The translations under genes and the position numbers were made by a program. This document shows positions 1 through 14,010 of a DNA stretch of 64,000 nt, one piece after another (position 1 is the first letter of the stretch; each line of letters starts with the position of its first letter). The stretch is taken from NCBI GenBank assembly GCA_964020085.1, contig OZ026607.1, positions 18,250,557 to 18,314,556 of the forward strand. Reading direction: 5' to 3'. Origin of the DNA: Micromussa lordhowensis (Eukaryota; Cnidaria; Anthozoa; Scleractinia; Lobophylliidae). Below the pieces are notes generated by a model. It had not been told where the DNA came from and did not search any database. It worked only from the letters and a program-made list of their open reading frames with translations.

Positions 1-3000
1 TTTTTTGCAAGAAAAAATTTCGAGGAAATTTCATTTTCGTGGTGTTCCTAAGAGTTGCAAAGTACCCGTGTTCAAACTAATGAAGACCTCACTAATTTTT
101 TTTTCGTCTTCCGAAAAGCGGTCGCCACTTTACTCTTCAAAATACCACTGCAATTATCACGGGCGAATGTTTAAGACGTTGATCCGTTTATGAAAATTTA
201 CCGCGATGACAGAACATCGCCAAAATTAGCGAGGGTTAATTGATATGTAGTAGTTTCCATTTCTGTCAATGGTCGATCTTGGTTAGATTGCAATTTATAC
301 GACTCGCCTAGCTTTCCGGTGAGAGGCGCTTTCATTCACTGACTGACTAGTAGGAAGGGATTTCCGAAAAGATTCTTTTAATATCTATGCAAACCAATGG
401 CTAACCGTTACACGACAATAGAAACTGTGATCGCTCCGCACAAAGGCAGCTATGGAAAAACTGTTTTTTGCTTTTATCAAAATGATCATGTTTATAAAAA
501 CAAAATTTATTGGATTCGCAAACGATATGAATTGTCAGGACTTTGTTTTAGTTATATTGTCGGTAGGTCGATAATTAGAGTGAGCATCTTGTGTTTGGTG
601 TCCAAGGCTGTTGCCTTTACATTAGAAATTGTGTTAACTACTTCTTAGGTTGCTTTTCGTAAAGAACCAAGCGAACAAACGAAGCGAGGAACTAATAAAA
701 TTGGGATTTGATTTAATTTCCGGCGAGACCCTTAGTGGTACAATTCGCGGGGACAGCGAGGTTTAATCCCTTCGATTTCACTTCAGATTTTATGAACCTC
801 CTGTCAATTTTTATTGCAAGAAATTTCAAAACAATGTCATTTCAAAAGAGTTGGGCGCCAAAAATTAATATACACAACACACTGCAAAGAAAAGGCGTCG
901 AAGAAAGAAGTACGCGAAAGATCGAACGCTTTTAACGGTCAACAGAAGTAAAATATTGAAAATTATCCACCTGAAAGGAAACAGAAGAAAAGCTGAAGTA
1001 AAATTTTGAAAGCTATCTGTTTAAGAGAAAAATTTTCAATTATCAAATTTAAACAAAAATTTTAGAGAACACAAGTCAATTGCGAGAGCCGGGGCCAATG
1101 TTTAACCATAATAGAGTAGCAAATATAAATATTGAAATTTATTATTGATAGGAGAGTCATGACTTGTGGTAGAACAAACGTTTTAGTTAATGTTTCCTTT
1201 CAACCAGTGAAATCGATCTTGTTAATTACAACTAATTACTTCTCTTCCACCGAAAAGTCGGGATCTTGAAAGGCCGAATGACGAACTTGAACTGATGTAA
1301 GCTTTTGTTTTACGGTGATCAATACAATTTAGAATTGCTCTCAAGAGCAGGAAAATAGACGATTTTATTCAATAATAGCGCAATTGAAACGAATCCTATT
1401 GTATCAGTATAAGTTATTGTGGCTTTAAGATCACCATTTCTTTCCAGGAGTTTTGGTTTCTTTGAAGCGCACCCAAAGCAGTTCCCTTTTGAATGCAAAT
1501 AGACCTGAATGAGATAATTGCCAAAACATTCTCCTTTTACTTTATTACTTTGCTAAAGTGCTGCAAATTAGAATTGATGAGCTCCTTCACAAAATGTTGT
1601 TGAAATAAACACTATGGACAATTTGGATTTATTGAACGTGATTTTAATAACAGTTGCCTTTTGAAGAGGTTTAGAATATTGCCGCAAAAAATTCTCGGCA
1701 GCATCTGGTAAAGTACCCCGCCTATCGTGATTAAAATAACAAAACTCTATCTTGTCATGCCCTTCCAAGTTTAATATACAAGGATAAAAACAATTATAAG
1801 AAGCGAAGGGCAATGGAAGCTACAAGACAATCACTTTAGAACTGATTGAGGGAAGACAGTAAAGAGGTTTGTACTTTATTTTGACTCAGCACAGCTTTGA
1901 GAGGTAAACGTGAAACCACAACGCTACGCGTAGCTCAGGAAGTCTCTCGCCGAGAATCTCTAACGATGTTAATGTTATATTAACCTTTTTCTGCGGGGAG
2001 CATCGCACATGATCGTAGCACAGTCATCGTTGCTCATTCCCATTTTGTTTTCATTCCAGCACTGACCGTAAGGATTTCTACACAGTCTTCAGTTAGAGCT
2101 AAGAACACAAGCTCTGCTTTGTTCTGTGAGTACCTCAAGGCCAGTACAAGAAGCGAAATCACTCTTGCGAATCGCAATTGGTAAGTGACAACTCATCTAC
2201 ATCTGCCCCGCCATGTTTTATTCTACCGTCGTAGAGTAATCCTGAATCCTCATTTAATCCTTGCTTCATCTATACCATTTCTAAATATTTTTCATTACTG
2301 TATTAAACAGAGTTAAAACATAAGCCACTAAAGCTATTGAAAGCCAGAGAAACAGCAACATTGCAAAACGAAAGCGCAGTTATACTAATCAGAGTACCTC
2401 GATTTCTCTCCGCCAGATGATAAGCAGCTCCTGTTAGTCTTTATTAAATCTATGCTTAAGATTACACAACTCTGTTTCTGGTTTAGATACATGTTACTTC
2501 GGAAAGCAGAATAATTGAAGCCTGTAAGTCAAGGCGACTAAATTGTGGGCTGCTGTTGTAGTCGTTGTTAATGACCCGGCCATTGATGCCCGGAAAGGCG
2601 AACGAAATCACTTCCTTACGAAAAACGTGCTAAGTACTTCTCGACCGAGATTTAGCACTGAGCTTATTTTCTAGCTAAGTCGAATTTTACCTGCCTGTTT
2701 ATCAGCTTGTGGGAGGGACGAGTTCTTCTGTTAGACGAGCACGGAATCCAGAACAAATTACAGAGGCTTATGACCGCTTCGCATTCATCAACACAGCAAC
2801 ATGCTGTGTTAAACACCTCCTCAAGGATTGCGAAGAAAAAACGTAACAATAAACTCTTTGTTCCTGATGATTTTAGCTACGGTAGCTTGATAGGAAAATT
2901 GCATTGCACACCAATAAGGCGACACTGCCTTTATAAGCTGTCGTATTTGAAAGCTATTCCTTTAGGCCCTTTAATAATAGGATAGAAACGAAATAATCCT

Positions 3001-6000
3001 TCAAGGTGAAAGAAAGATCACCAAACGCTTTCAAAAACCAATTATTCCGATAATAAGAATCCACGAAATCCCACAAAGCGCTTGTATCGATATATCTGCC
3101 TTCACGTTGAAGTCATTATAGCCCTTCTCAAACGGTTCTCGCTATTTTTACGCTTAGAAGTATTTCCCACATTTCAACCGCAGAGTCTGTGAACTCACAC
3201 GCGAGGACTATTCAAGGGTATCTTCCCACACAGATGGTCAACTGTTTCGCGGTTAATAGGCAGACAACCTTTTAAGATTAGTATTAAACGAGACAGGGCG
3301 ACCTTCAACAGACATTTGCTACGTGGTCTAACTGTTTTGATCCTTGCTATGACACGAGAAATTACAAAAAAAGCAACACGTTTCGTACGAATTTAACGAC
3401 CTTCCTAGATCAATATTTACGTTGAACCTTTGTGTTTTTACAGTTCTCCGTTAGATTGAGTACCGTTTCGTGTTGAAGTTTGTGTTTACTTGCACTTTAT
3501 ATCGACTTTGAGATCAACATGTTAAAAAAGACAGTTCAAAAGTGCCTTTATCTCTGAAAGACCTCGGTGCAATCAGCATTTCGATGTGCCGATCTGTACG
3601 ATGTGAGGAGATAATTGCGTAAAAATAGTCTCCGGCCATTTGAACAAAGCAAAGGGTGTTGAACATCACTTATCTGGTGACCAACCCTTCAGTCAATTGA
3701 GACCAAAGGAAATTCAGTTTTGAGTACTGTTTATACAAGATGCTTACTGTTTATACAATTGCTTACTAACAGCGCTACTGTTTTCTTTTTCATGAGGCTG
3801 TTCACTGATTGAACACAAAAATGCATGAACAGACGAACATTTGAACTAAGACGAGTAGAAGATTCCACTCAAAGGAATAAAATAATTTTCTGCTGACGCG
3901 CAGCAGGAGAGTTTCTGGATAAATGTTTGATTTCCAAGCGGGAGTCCTGGAGTAGCCTTCACCAAGTGGTTTCTAGCGGAAGCCAGTGAAACTAGAAATT
4001 GTTTTCTTTTTGTCGGTGTTTGCGTTGAGCTTCTCCATGATTCTGTCGCCCTACCCTCTCTTAGTTCCTCGTTGTGCGCCAGAAGTTATCGACAAACCAC
4101 AGTAAATCCTAATCCGGAAACTTGGCGACCAAAGCAAGTATTCGTGTATGAATTCGTCATTCACGAGGGTAAAAAAACGAGATTCAAGTGTTCAATGCCA
4201 GAAACATTTCCGTGTTCGAGGGAAAATCAAATTGAATTTTAGGATTTTAAAATTGTTTGAAGTAGTGCGAATGACTTGTTACTGGGTATTTGGTTTTCCT
4301 CTCGTGTAATACTCTTTTGTCAAGAAACTTTAGAGTACAATCTCGAAATCTCTCTTAAAAAAAACATCATTCTGTTATTCATTTTTTCAAGCTTGACTGA
4401 ATCACTCTCTTGTGCTTGAGGACAATAACACTTTATTCTGTAGTATATCAGCCTTTCATTTGAGAAAAGCCACAATAGGCGACTCGATTTGAATCCTGCT
4501 TTACTACGATTTCTTCAATAAAACGCATTCTTTTTCCAGGTAAAACTGAAAGTAAGTTTTTTTATTAAATCAGTGATATACCTAACTTTGTCTGTTAGGT
4601 TACGTTTGCTATGAAATGAAACAAGCGAATTAAGGTTTACACATTTTTGGCCACAACTTTAGCCAACCTTTTGCCCCATCAGCCATGAATGGTTTAAGTT
4701 CTTTCACGATGTTTGAAAAAGCATTTCAATATCTTGATTACTAACAAGTGACCCAAATAATAGGCTCTAAGGGCACATTTGGCACAGAACCTTTCTCTTA
4801 ATTAGTTAACAAAGGAAGTGGGGGTTGAGAAGGGTGTTCAAAAAAGAATTGCTTTATTGTCAGCTTTGTCTGATCTGTAGAAACGATTTATGCGAATGAA
4901 TAAACCCATGCAACCCACCCACTCATGAAAAAACTCGATCCCACCAAAATAAGAATTTAACAGACCGCAGATCTCGAAGTCTGGGAAAGTATATAAAAAA
5001 AGAAGATGACACTTTTTTGTTTTGAAATTCTAGGACCACTAACTAAAAGAACTTTGCCTTCGCAACAAGTCGTTAAATTAAGAAAAAAAGGAGACAAAAC
5101 TAAATTTGTATTTCACTTGAAACAGAACTTTGTTCCTGGAGAGAGATTCACTGTTAAAACGATTCGCTCTGTTTTGTTTACCAAGGGTGGCGTGTCGCAG
5201 ACTGCCCGCTTTTTCCAATAGCCTGAGCTTATATGCAAGGCCCGCAAACCTAACAGTCTTAAAATTAAATCACTAATTAGTTCACCTTTGGTTCTAATTG
5301 AAAATCTTTTGAATTCGGGATAGATACGAATGCATCCTCCTTGAGTGACATAATAAAAGTTGACTTTTGGCGGCCGTTGTGCGGTGGTACAAATACAAGC
5401 ATAGAATAAAAGGATCACTACTTTCATCGTGTCTTTGAGAATTAAGCTTATCGTTAGGCCGCCCCGTTCTTGTGTCATTTCACGCAATACGTTCGTCAAA
5501 CAAGATGATTAAAGCCTTCAGTAAACTGAAGTTGTCTGTGGATTAGTGCATGCGAATCCGTGGAACATCCGTCCTATTCTTTGAAAAATTAAATTAAAGG
5601 AGGTTATTCTTTCAACTTAATGGCCATAAGGAGTCTCTAGCAATGTCTCGAATCAGGAAGACATTGGCTCTATCGCACGACGAGCAAGTGACAAAGGACA
5701 TCAAAGAAAGAAGCAATGTCCTTTTCTGCGTATGAGGCACAAAAAGGATGCCTACCCATCCCGACTTCTTACTTTTCCAAATGTGTTCTCAATTCTTTCT
5801 TCAAGGAAACGCAAGCTGTTGAATTAGTGAGTACTTGTTTTTCAGTGCACTTCTGTTTTCTCATTAGCTACAACTCACTCGTCAAGAAACAAGGCTATCA
5901 ATCGCGATCTTTCAATATCCAGGGCTCTGCGGTTTCCTTTCGTAAATTAACGACAGCAGTAAGTACGAGGTCTGTTTTATTATCTTCTCGGATCAGAACG

Positions 6001-8010
6001 CGACAACATATCCGCAGTGCTTACTCTTTTTGAACTCACTCTTACAACGCGTTTTGGCGATTAATTAATCCTGTAAACTGATTCTTCACACGTGTTTTAA
6101 GTGAGATTTTGAATTATGACCTTTCATTTTCAATTATTACTGACTTTCATCCAACGACTTCTTCATTACGAAACGCTCGCATACATGCACCAAAGAATTG
6201 ATACCTCATCCTGATCGTCTGGTCTGCATTTCCTATTTATTAGCAGAAAAATAGTGAAATGAAATTAATCCTCAGTCAAAAGAAAAAACCCGAGGTAATT
6301 GTACGTAAGATTCCTGGCTTTTACTGTAATATTGTGGACTACCTCAGTCAAGTTTTTGTTGCTGGAATGAGGTCCATCTGACGTTTCACCTGGGTCGGCT
6401 TAATCGCTATATCAGATCACTGAATTAAGAAAATACTTTAAAGTCTCTGACTCCTCTATGTCTCTTTACCATTTTTCTTAAGAAAAACCAACAACAAAAG
6501 TCTCTAAATCTTTTGACCTTCTGTCGGACAAAATCATTGATATGCATGATTTTTTTTTGTTTCAGGATTGGTTGACTTGCAGGCGGGTGGGTAACTTTAC
6601 AAAGCTATGAAAAAAATATGTCTGTCTCACTTTCTACTTGAATAACTTCAAGAACAAAAAGACAGCATCTGCTGACTACCTTTTTGTCATCCAAACGAGC
6701 CTTTGAAGGTATCGGCTTCTTTCAACCAGTTTGAATTGATGCTCTGAAGTTTTCTTCAGTCAGAAGTGTGAAAAGTTTGTAAACAATGAATGGAATATTC
6801 TATAGATCTCTACGCAGATTGGCGTCAACAGAATTCCTTCACAATTATTCTGATGACGTGTTTTCCAATTAAATAACGTCAGCAGCTCGTTAACTAGATG
6901 CAGAAGGGCAGAACGACAGCGCGGTAGCACAATTGGCGGCTTCGTTACTTCTAACTATACAATACGACTTTTAAAACCTGGATATATCAGAACGGTTTCA
7001 AAGCTTAATAGGTTATGTGCGAGGGAGTTTTAAGTTTTTCTCGGTGATCCGCTGCGACGATTGTCAACAGTTCTCGCTTATTTTAATGACTTCTTTGGAG
7101 CGAAAATCATACTTATTAATTACTTCAAAGGCTCCTATTGGTGCTTGTGATTAATAACAAAAACTATGCCGTGTCATTTTAATTACGTCTCCTTACAGAT
7201 TTTGTTCTTTTCTTCTGAAGTGCCATAGATTTGCGGAATCCTCTTCAACAAATGTCACTAATTTCGCAACAAAATCCATTATCACGGAATGGACTTCCGC
7301 AACGAAACCTAACGGCATATTTTCAAAGTTAAACTTCAGATATGTCCTCTTTTACGACGGGATTCCATCACGAGAGCCATCGGACCTTTTATTCTTATTT
7401 TAATGCTGCTAATGGAAGGGAAATGTTGTAGGAAAGATAAGTGTTTGAATGTTTCCGTTTGCGAATATTCACGAAGAAACTTCTCGCGCGAAAACGTGCA
7501 TGTTTTCAATTCTCGTGACATCGTGACAACCTTAATCCACTGTGAATTTGTTCATTTTGGAGCAATGCGGCTTCCTTTTTGGCTACCATTGCATATTGTT
7601 CGACCTCCCACATTGCCTTAAATTAGAAAAAGAGCAATGAATATTCTAGTTTTGATATACGACAAATAAAAACGCGGCTCCCGTTCACTGGCAAGGAACG
7701 GCGAGCTCAAAACTCGCCAAGGTTTGGTCACCTAATCGCTTGCATAGTTTCCTTTGACCTGGATCCAAATAATCTGGCAAGTTGGGTGTAGCTTTCAGGG
7801 GCTTGTTATTATTATGTTGAATTTCAGGAAGGTCCTTTAACAAGCGGATTTTCTGTCCCGTCTTTTGTATTAATACCTTGACAGGTATGATCTGTAGGGG
7901 GGGCCTTAAGGGGCCAAGCCGGTAAAGAAGGTCGCGCGACTAAGCCGCGAGCTCATCACTTCGTGTTTTCATTTGCCTCCATAGCACGCGGCCTATAACT
8001 CACTCTCCAG
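1..8010. other. Upstream intergenic region, no gene recognised
   Basis: These 8 kb before the first Otx gene hold no open frame resembling a known protein and no RNA gene that I recognise. The longest frames are under 130 codons and lack recognisable domains. A short direct repeat (unit about 20 bp, TACTGTTTATACAA core) lies at about 3725-3767. A TAATCC site is present at 7533-7538, roughly 0.5 kb before the paralog 1 start. The last 150 bp are more GC-rich (for example GGTCGCGCGAC near 7930) and probably contain promoter or 5' UTR sequence of paralog 1, but no TATA box or initiator is clear. Confidence 0.5.
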
Positions 8011-8029
8011 TTTACACCGAGAATCCAAA

Positions 8030-11000
8030 ATGGCGGGCTTTCTGAACCATTATCCACCGTACCCGGTCAATGGACTTAACATGCCTCCAAGAACCGCGGA
8101 CATGTTTTCCCCAATGGTTGCTCCACCTTATGGTAAGAGTCAAGATTTAAACTTTATTTTTAGACATGAAAGAAAGCATGCATAAAGGCTCATCAGAGTA
8201 GCCATTGTACTAACACATTATGGTAATGACAATTCGAATGAGTTGGTGGTGACCAGAAGAATGGTCTTTTCAGAAGAAGGAAGTTTTTTCCTCTTTTTGA
8301 GCTGCGTTAAATACTTCGAGAGGTCGTTAAAACCACAGTTCGCTAGCTCGATTCTTGTCTATTTAGTTCGCTTTCTAGTGAAGCGAGACCTCCCAGATGC
8401 GTGGATTTAGAATTCGTGAAAGGCATTTCATTGAGTGCAAGCTTCAACAAAGCCTATTTAAGAGCCCTCACTGGGGAGAGAACGCTAAATAAATCATTAT
8501 TTTATTCCCAAATATTGGCAATCACACTAGATTCGTTAGCATCTGTTTCGTATTTGTCTCAACGGATTTTTGCCTATCGTATATAAATGTAATCATCAAG
8601 TTTGATTCTTGATAAGTTGGTGAGAAATCGTTGAAATCTACCATAGCTCGGAACGTGCCTGATTTTCATCTAGGATTTGTGGTCGCGAAAACTATGTAAG
8701 TTAGGCCGATTTTCAAACGACTACGTATTTTTAGACAAACGTCCATTAAAGGGTAGAGATACATTCTTCCTGTTGAAATATCCGAACTCGTTTGCGGCTG
8801 GAAAAACCGCTGCTGTGAAGGATAACATTAATATCCCTGAAAGTATAGATTTGGACGTTTCAGTGGTTAATGGCCGTAGCTTTGAAATGACGGCATTTAC
8901 AGTTATCTGCGGGAGTTGCAATGACAACGGAAATATCGTCAGTGTTCTTCTTAGTGAGATCAATGAAACAGTAAAAAACATGATAAAGAAACCGCAATTT
9001 AAACAGTCCAAGGTTATATCCAGTGTATTATTGGCATTGCAAATGATAAATGGACGCGCGACAGTAAATGCAGAAGAAACACATCAGCCCAAATATTTAT
9101 TGTTTTAATTTTACTGACCAAATTGCATTCCTTTGAAAACATCGCACCTGGTCTCTTACAGATCAAAGCCGAACATACCATTGTTTGAAATTCGTAAAGC
9201 ACCAAAGTAAATATTTTTATACAATGTTAAACATATCGAGACTTCCTAGATTAGTTGTTGTATTTCAATTTAGGAGAAACGACATTTTAGAGAAACGAAA
9301 TTTAGAAAGTTGTTCACAATTCCTGCAACTCAAATTTAATTGGTTTGATGAAGATTATACTACTTGCAGCAGGATAGAGAAATTTCGATGTTCTAAGGCT
9401 GAGACGTTGTTGTATGAGGTATCTATCAAATTCCAATGCAGAAGCAGTTTCGAAGAATCTCCTCGTGATTCCATGCAACTATATTTTCAGGCTACCCAAG
9501 AAAGCAAAGACGTGAGAGAACGACTTTCACCAAAGCTCAACTAGAAATATTGGAAGAGCTGTTCTCCAAGACGAAGTACCCTGACATTTTTATGAGAGAA
9601 GAAGTTGCCATGAAAATCAATCTACCAGAATCCAGGGTTCAGGTAAAAAAGTTCTTAGTTTTTTTCTGAGTTAATGAATGCTTTTATTCTCTGGACGTGC
9701 AGCACTGTAGTGAAGGCGGAGAAATGATGGCGACTTCAAATTAGCCAACAGTGTCAAGTGAGGCCCTAATCGGGGGCAAGCGACAAGCCATAGAATATAT
9801 CCATCGGAATGCTTGAAGCTTGCCCACTGGCAAAAAGTTGTAAAACCTGGCGCCTCCACTACTCGATTTGGATTGTAAAAGGGGAATTGAGTACTTTAGG
9901 AAACTTTGTTTCAAAAAAGTCGAAGATACTGAGGTGGGGCCGGGAATGTTGCCACTGGCAAACTCCAAACGTTTAATCTGAATACAACTATTTTCACAAA
10001 GATCAAAGAGTTTGCTCTCTTTTCTACTTGATTTCTTTCCCAATCGAGTCACTTAGGTGTGGAATTACAACATCCTAAATACAAAGTTGTAGATTTTGCA
10101 AGCTGTTCCTCTCTATCTCATTGAATGCCACAAACTGATAGAGTTACAACAAGCTAAGAATTTTCAAATTCTTTTCTCGTAAATTTGTCCTTTGTTTTGG
10201 TTCTTCAAAAAATGCTTGGCCCCAAATATAAACCTGAGTAAAGCATGCAGAAACGTTTTCCTGTTACATCGGGATTACTCTGTAGCACAGTTTCACGTTG
10301 TTTGGTGGTTTACAACGAACCTGTGTCAATTCTGGAACTGGTCCTGCTGGAACTACTCTGAACCCAGTTAAGACCGCAGAGATAATCGGGTGTCTTTCTG
10401 GCCTACAGCAAACGCATTTTCCATGCGTGCTTTAAACCAAACTTGACAACATTCAAGGGGGACAAGACGGTTTCTTTTCTAACCGCAAATTGACTGCGCA
10501 ATAAAAAAAGTTTCCCCATTTTTTCCGGCACGTTTACATGATGTGCCAATTTTGTGCTCAATTCTTTAACGTCTCCCAGTTCCTTTGATTAGTGTGTTAA
10601 GCGATGATCCCATATCTGCCAAACACTGTCAAATATGGAGGAAGATACGCAGTCCAAATTAACAAGATAACTACGTAGAAGCCTTGATAGTGAAAAACGG
10701 TCGACAACATGATCCCTACTCAAGAATTGAACAACTGAAACTAACAGTCGTAGTCAGTCGTTTGTAAAGACTTGTTTCATTTAGTTCGTTTTTCAGACAA
10801 TCAAATGACACAAATCGTATTATTTGATCATCCATTTTTTTTTAATAAATGGCAAATTTTACCATAAAATGATCAGGTTAAGGTACAATCAAACAAGGCA
10901 CATCCAAACTGAAAAACGTGTGGTTGAGTCTTGCTACGTCAGTCCTACAAGTCGTTTTGTTGTCGAGAAGTCAAACTAAATGAAAACAAAGTTGGATCAA

Positions 11001-12165
11001 AATAGTTAAACATCATTTCAATTTCTCAGTCTAAATTGCCAATTTCAAATAGAAAAAAATCCGTATGCACTTCGCCCCAGCCTAGCCCCAAATCAGGTGT
11101 AATTCAATTAATTAAATTAAAATATTTCAACTTCCGAGCATTTAGCCTTTTAAAAGTGCCTGGGTTGTGTACGTACGCACAATTGTAGTGTCAAACATTT
11201 CACGCCCTCAGACAGCCCATCTGCTCTCACGTAATGTCTTTAAGGTTAATTTTTCTTTCATTCAAACCTTTCAGGCTATTAAAGAACCTATATTTAGCGA
11301 TATTATCAAGTACATTTCATTTTACTCCAAGAAGAATGTCTCTTTATGTTTTACATGCGTGTGTTTTATGATCGCGTGTGCAGGCATGTCTCGACTGTAA
11401 GCTTGACCTCCGTTTTGCGTGCGTTGTGATATTACATGTCTCCCTCTATATTGTATTTATTTCAAAATGAAACTTTCCAGAAAAAACTACTTAAGGCCTT
11501 TCCAAAAAGTCACGCTCACTTAAACCGGCGAAAAGTTGTACAAAACCGTGATAAAAACATCAATGTAACCTTCCTAACTTGTTAAATGAGTTTTTATTGA
11601 GTAGTTAGACCAACTTTTCCTGGTAAAGCTTTTAATCAAGCTTTCGTTAGTTTTTCCCGTCTTATCTGTTCAAACCGCTATTACTACTCAATATAAACCG
11701 CCACTAGATACAAAATAAACAAACCACTAGACAACAATTGAATTCCACTTCTTTCCCAGGCGCCATTTCCAATTAAACGGAGGGTTTTTTTTGTTTATTT
11801 TCATCATACAACAGGTGTGGTTCAAAAATCGACGCGCCAAGGTACGACAACAGAGCAAAGGGGAACCCAAACCAAAACCCAAACCAAAGACGCCCGCCGC
11901 AAACAAGGACACAAGCCAAGCAGGACCCTCTCCCTGCAGATACGCGAGCTGTAGCGGCAATATCTGGAGCCCAGCCCATGATTCAGTTCGGCCTATGCCC
12001 ACATATCCTTCACACGCCGTCATCAACAACAGCATGGCTATGTCCAGCGCAAATCCTTCATTTATGCCACCACCTCCTCCACCTCCGTATTATTGCTCAA
12101 GTCCAAACGGTGGATCTTATATGCCTCTAGAGCATGCGCACATGCATCCGATGGCACCAAGATAG
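8030..12165 (+). CDS. otx: Otx paralog 1: Otx-class homeodomain transcription factor, canonical copy (3 exons)
   Basis: Exons 8030-8132, 9491-9642 and 11815-12165 join to 201 codons plus stop. The introns have GT/AG borders, phase 1 and phase 0. The protein is a nuclear DNA-binding transcription factor. The N-terminus [13 protein letters not shown] resembles the bilaterian Otx start (YLKQPPYAVNGL type). The homeodomain spans about residues 40-99: it is preceded by PRK, begins [16 protein letters not shown], and has recognition helix [13 protein letters not shown], with Lys50 giving TAATCC preference and Asn51 as the invariant base contact. A WSP motif (IWSPA, about residues 135-139) marks true Otx proteins. 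The tail is short, with KPKPKPK and a seven-proline run, and the protein is smaller than vertebrate Otx (about 290 aa). The start ATG has a good context (AAAATGG) and homology at its first residues. Expected roles, from the family, are oral/anterior ectoderm and neural patterning. No alternative first exon was found in this gene. Confidence 0.94.
8133..9490 (+). other. Intron 1 of Otx paralog 1
   Basis: This is a phase-1 intron with donor GTAAGA and acceptor TTTTCAG. It contains a 143-codon sense frame (8677-9108) that matches no family I know and is probably chance. The Trp/Cys-rich alternative first exon found in intron 1 of the other three paralogs was looked for here and not seen. Confidence 0.85.
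9643..11814 (+). other. Intron 2 of Otx paralog 1
   Basis: This is a phase-0 intron splitting the homeodomain between positions 46 (Gln) and 47 (Val), the classic site for paired-like and Otx genes. The donor is GTAAAAA and the acceptor ACAACAG. I see nothing recognisable inside. Confidence 0.85.
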
Positions 12166-14010
12166 AATGTGTGTTGTCATAGAGATTCTAAAAAGAGGCA
12201 AAAGGCCCTTTGAAAAATTGAAGAAAACTATGTTAATATATGCGGGGTTTTACATAAAAACCAATTAGTTTAGTAAATAGCTTATTATGCAAATACAGTT
12301 CTTTGACAGTAATCCCTATATAGTCTGCGAGCCCGCTGAAGAAACTTGTTTTGTGCCTAATACGATAGAAGTATCGCTTCCTCCGAAACGCATTTAAGGG
12401 ATCAAGGTTCTAGACTTATTCTTAGAATCCTCTAAAACGTGACTTTCACGAAACAAAACCTGTTTTTCTTTGGCATTAGCGGGCAAAACCTTTTAGGGTT
12501 TTATCAATATCTTTCTGTGAGGTAGGGTCGAATTTGGAATAATGCACCCGTTCGTTGGGAATCACAAAAATGCAGAGCCCTGACTCCTCCGGCACGAAAG
12601 CTGGGGAATCTGGCGGGTTGTGTCTTGCTGGGGTGGATAGAAAAAACGTGTATTGACTGCACGTTTTTTTGTTGGATTCTGAACTAGTAAGAGTTAGCGT
12701 GGATGGCTGCTTTTCTTGAGTTGTTTAGTTTGCAAGTGTTGGTGTACTCTTACAAGCGTTTTTGAATGGACCCGACCATTTGACGCTGGCAGCTTCCGGA
12801 TTTAACACGAAGCTATTAAGTGTTATTGTGTCCTTTTATCACTCAAGAGAAGACTTGGTTTGGTTTTTTTGGCCTTTCATTTCCAGGCTTGGACAAATGA
12901 ACTCTCCTCACAGATCATCATTCATACCTCGTTCTGCAAGCTGTGAAGTTTCGTAATATTTTCCACTTGTCCGCTTGAAAAGTATTCAAACTGTACCAAG
13001 AAGTAAGAGGAGGAATTACCCTTTAGCTCCTACAAGTGTTAAGGTACAAACTTGACAATCCAACTCAGGAAAGTAAAATACTTAAAAGCATCAACGAAAA
13101 CAATTTCTCGTTAGCTTTCATATTAATGGTCGCACTTTACAATAGGGTTTCATCCACAAGGCAGAATCTCTGTCCTTAACTATAACTGAGCATGCAAGGG
13201 TAGATGGTCCAGACTAACAGTAAAGAGAGATCGTTTGATTTGTACATAGTGATCTTTTCAGCTGCAGGGCGCATTGTGTTTGAAGCAGTTTTTTCTGCTT
13301 CCATCAAGTTAACATAGCTTGCATTCTTTTCTCATGTCAACAACGTGCATGTATTTACTTCAAATCCACCTGATATTCAAAAATTATCACAAATTCGGTT
13401 AACTAAAATACTTTTTCATGAAGAATGAAAGTATATCATATCGTGTTTCTTATATTTTTTGCCATTAATTCTCATAGGTTAAACGAAGCCCCTACCAATT
13501 ATAGCATATGTACCTTCAGATCATACGACATACTTTCATAGTAAACTACCTGATGTTTGATTCGACTGAGCTAACCTGTATAATGTAAATAAGGAAAAGG
13601 AAAACGGTTAAGACATTTAGTGTTATAAATAGGTATATACACAGGCCGATGGGCCAACCCTTTAATGAAATGATCATATGTTTAAATGTAATTATATATT
13701 TTTGTTATTGAAGCTAAATGGACATAGCCTGTAAGTTCTGATACCAAAAGGCACGCTATCTTTGCTTGTCTTCCTGCAGTTCATATGATTAGTATTTTTG
13801 ATTTTATATGAATATGTAAGGATGACCAATGGTTCACAGGGCTGTAATGGGTTCATGAAAGAAATTTTTTCTTTATATTATTTTGAAATTCGTTTAATAT
13901 ATGAAATGATTGTATAAGTTAAGCTTCATTGTAAAAAAATACTGTTAAACAGCTATAAATGGAATTTACGCAAAACTAAATACGTGGAATAAAATACGTA
14001 AAAAAATTTG
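12166..14010 (+). other. Probable 3' UTR of Otx paralog 1
   Basis: AT-rich sequence follows the stop without any recognisable gene. A polyadenylation signal AATAAA lies at 13988-13993 and a GT-rich stretch (TGTGTGACGATGGTGTGCTC) follows about 25 bp later, as expected of a downstream element. That would make a 3' UTR of about 1.8 kb. An earlier poly(A) site using a variant signal cannot be excluded. Confidence 0.4.
13988..13993 (+). terminator. Candidate polyadenylation signal of Otx paralog 1
   Basis: AATAAA hexamer followed by a GT-rich tract at about 14018-14050, the usual arrangement of signal and downstream element. It is the first plain AATAAA I see after the stop codon at 12165. Confidence 0.4.

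Noticed and set aside
7565..7621. ATG with Phe-Trp-x-Pro before paralog 1 as its version of the alternative exon
   Set aside because: It lies upstream of exon 1, ends in a stop codon without a GT donor in phase 1, and lacks the Gly-Cys-x-Gln-Cys part.
8677..9108. 143-codon open frame in intron 1 of paralog 1
   Set aside because: It has no recognisable domain, no counterpart in the other paralogs' introns and no clear splice context. It overlaps an equally open antisense frame, so chance is the simplest explanation.
11727..12035. Minus-strand frames opposite exon 3 of paralog 1 (and similar ones at 36120-36452, 52733-52990, 62368-62697)
   Set aside because: They are shadows of the Otx coding exons on the other strand.
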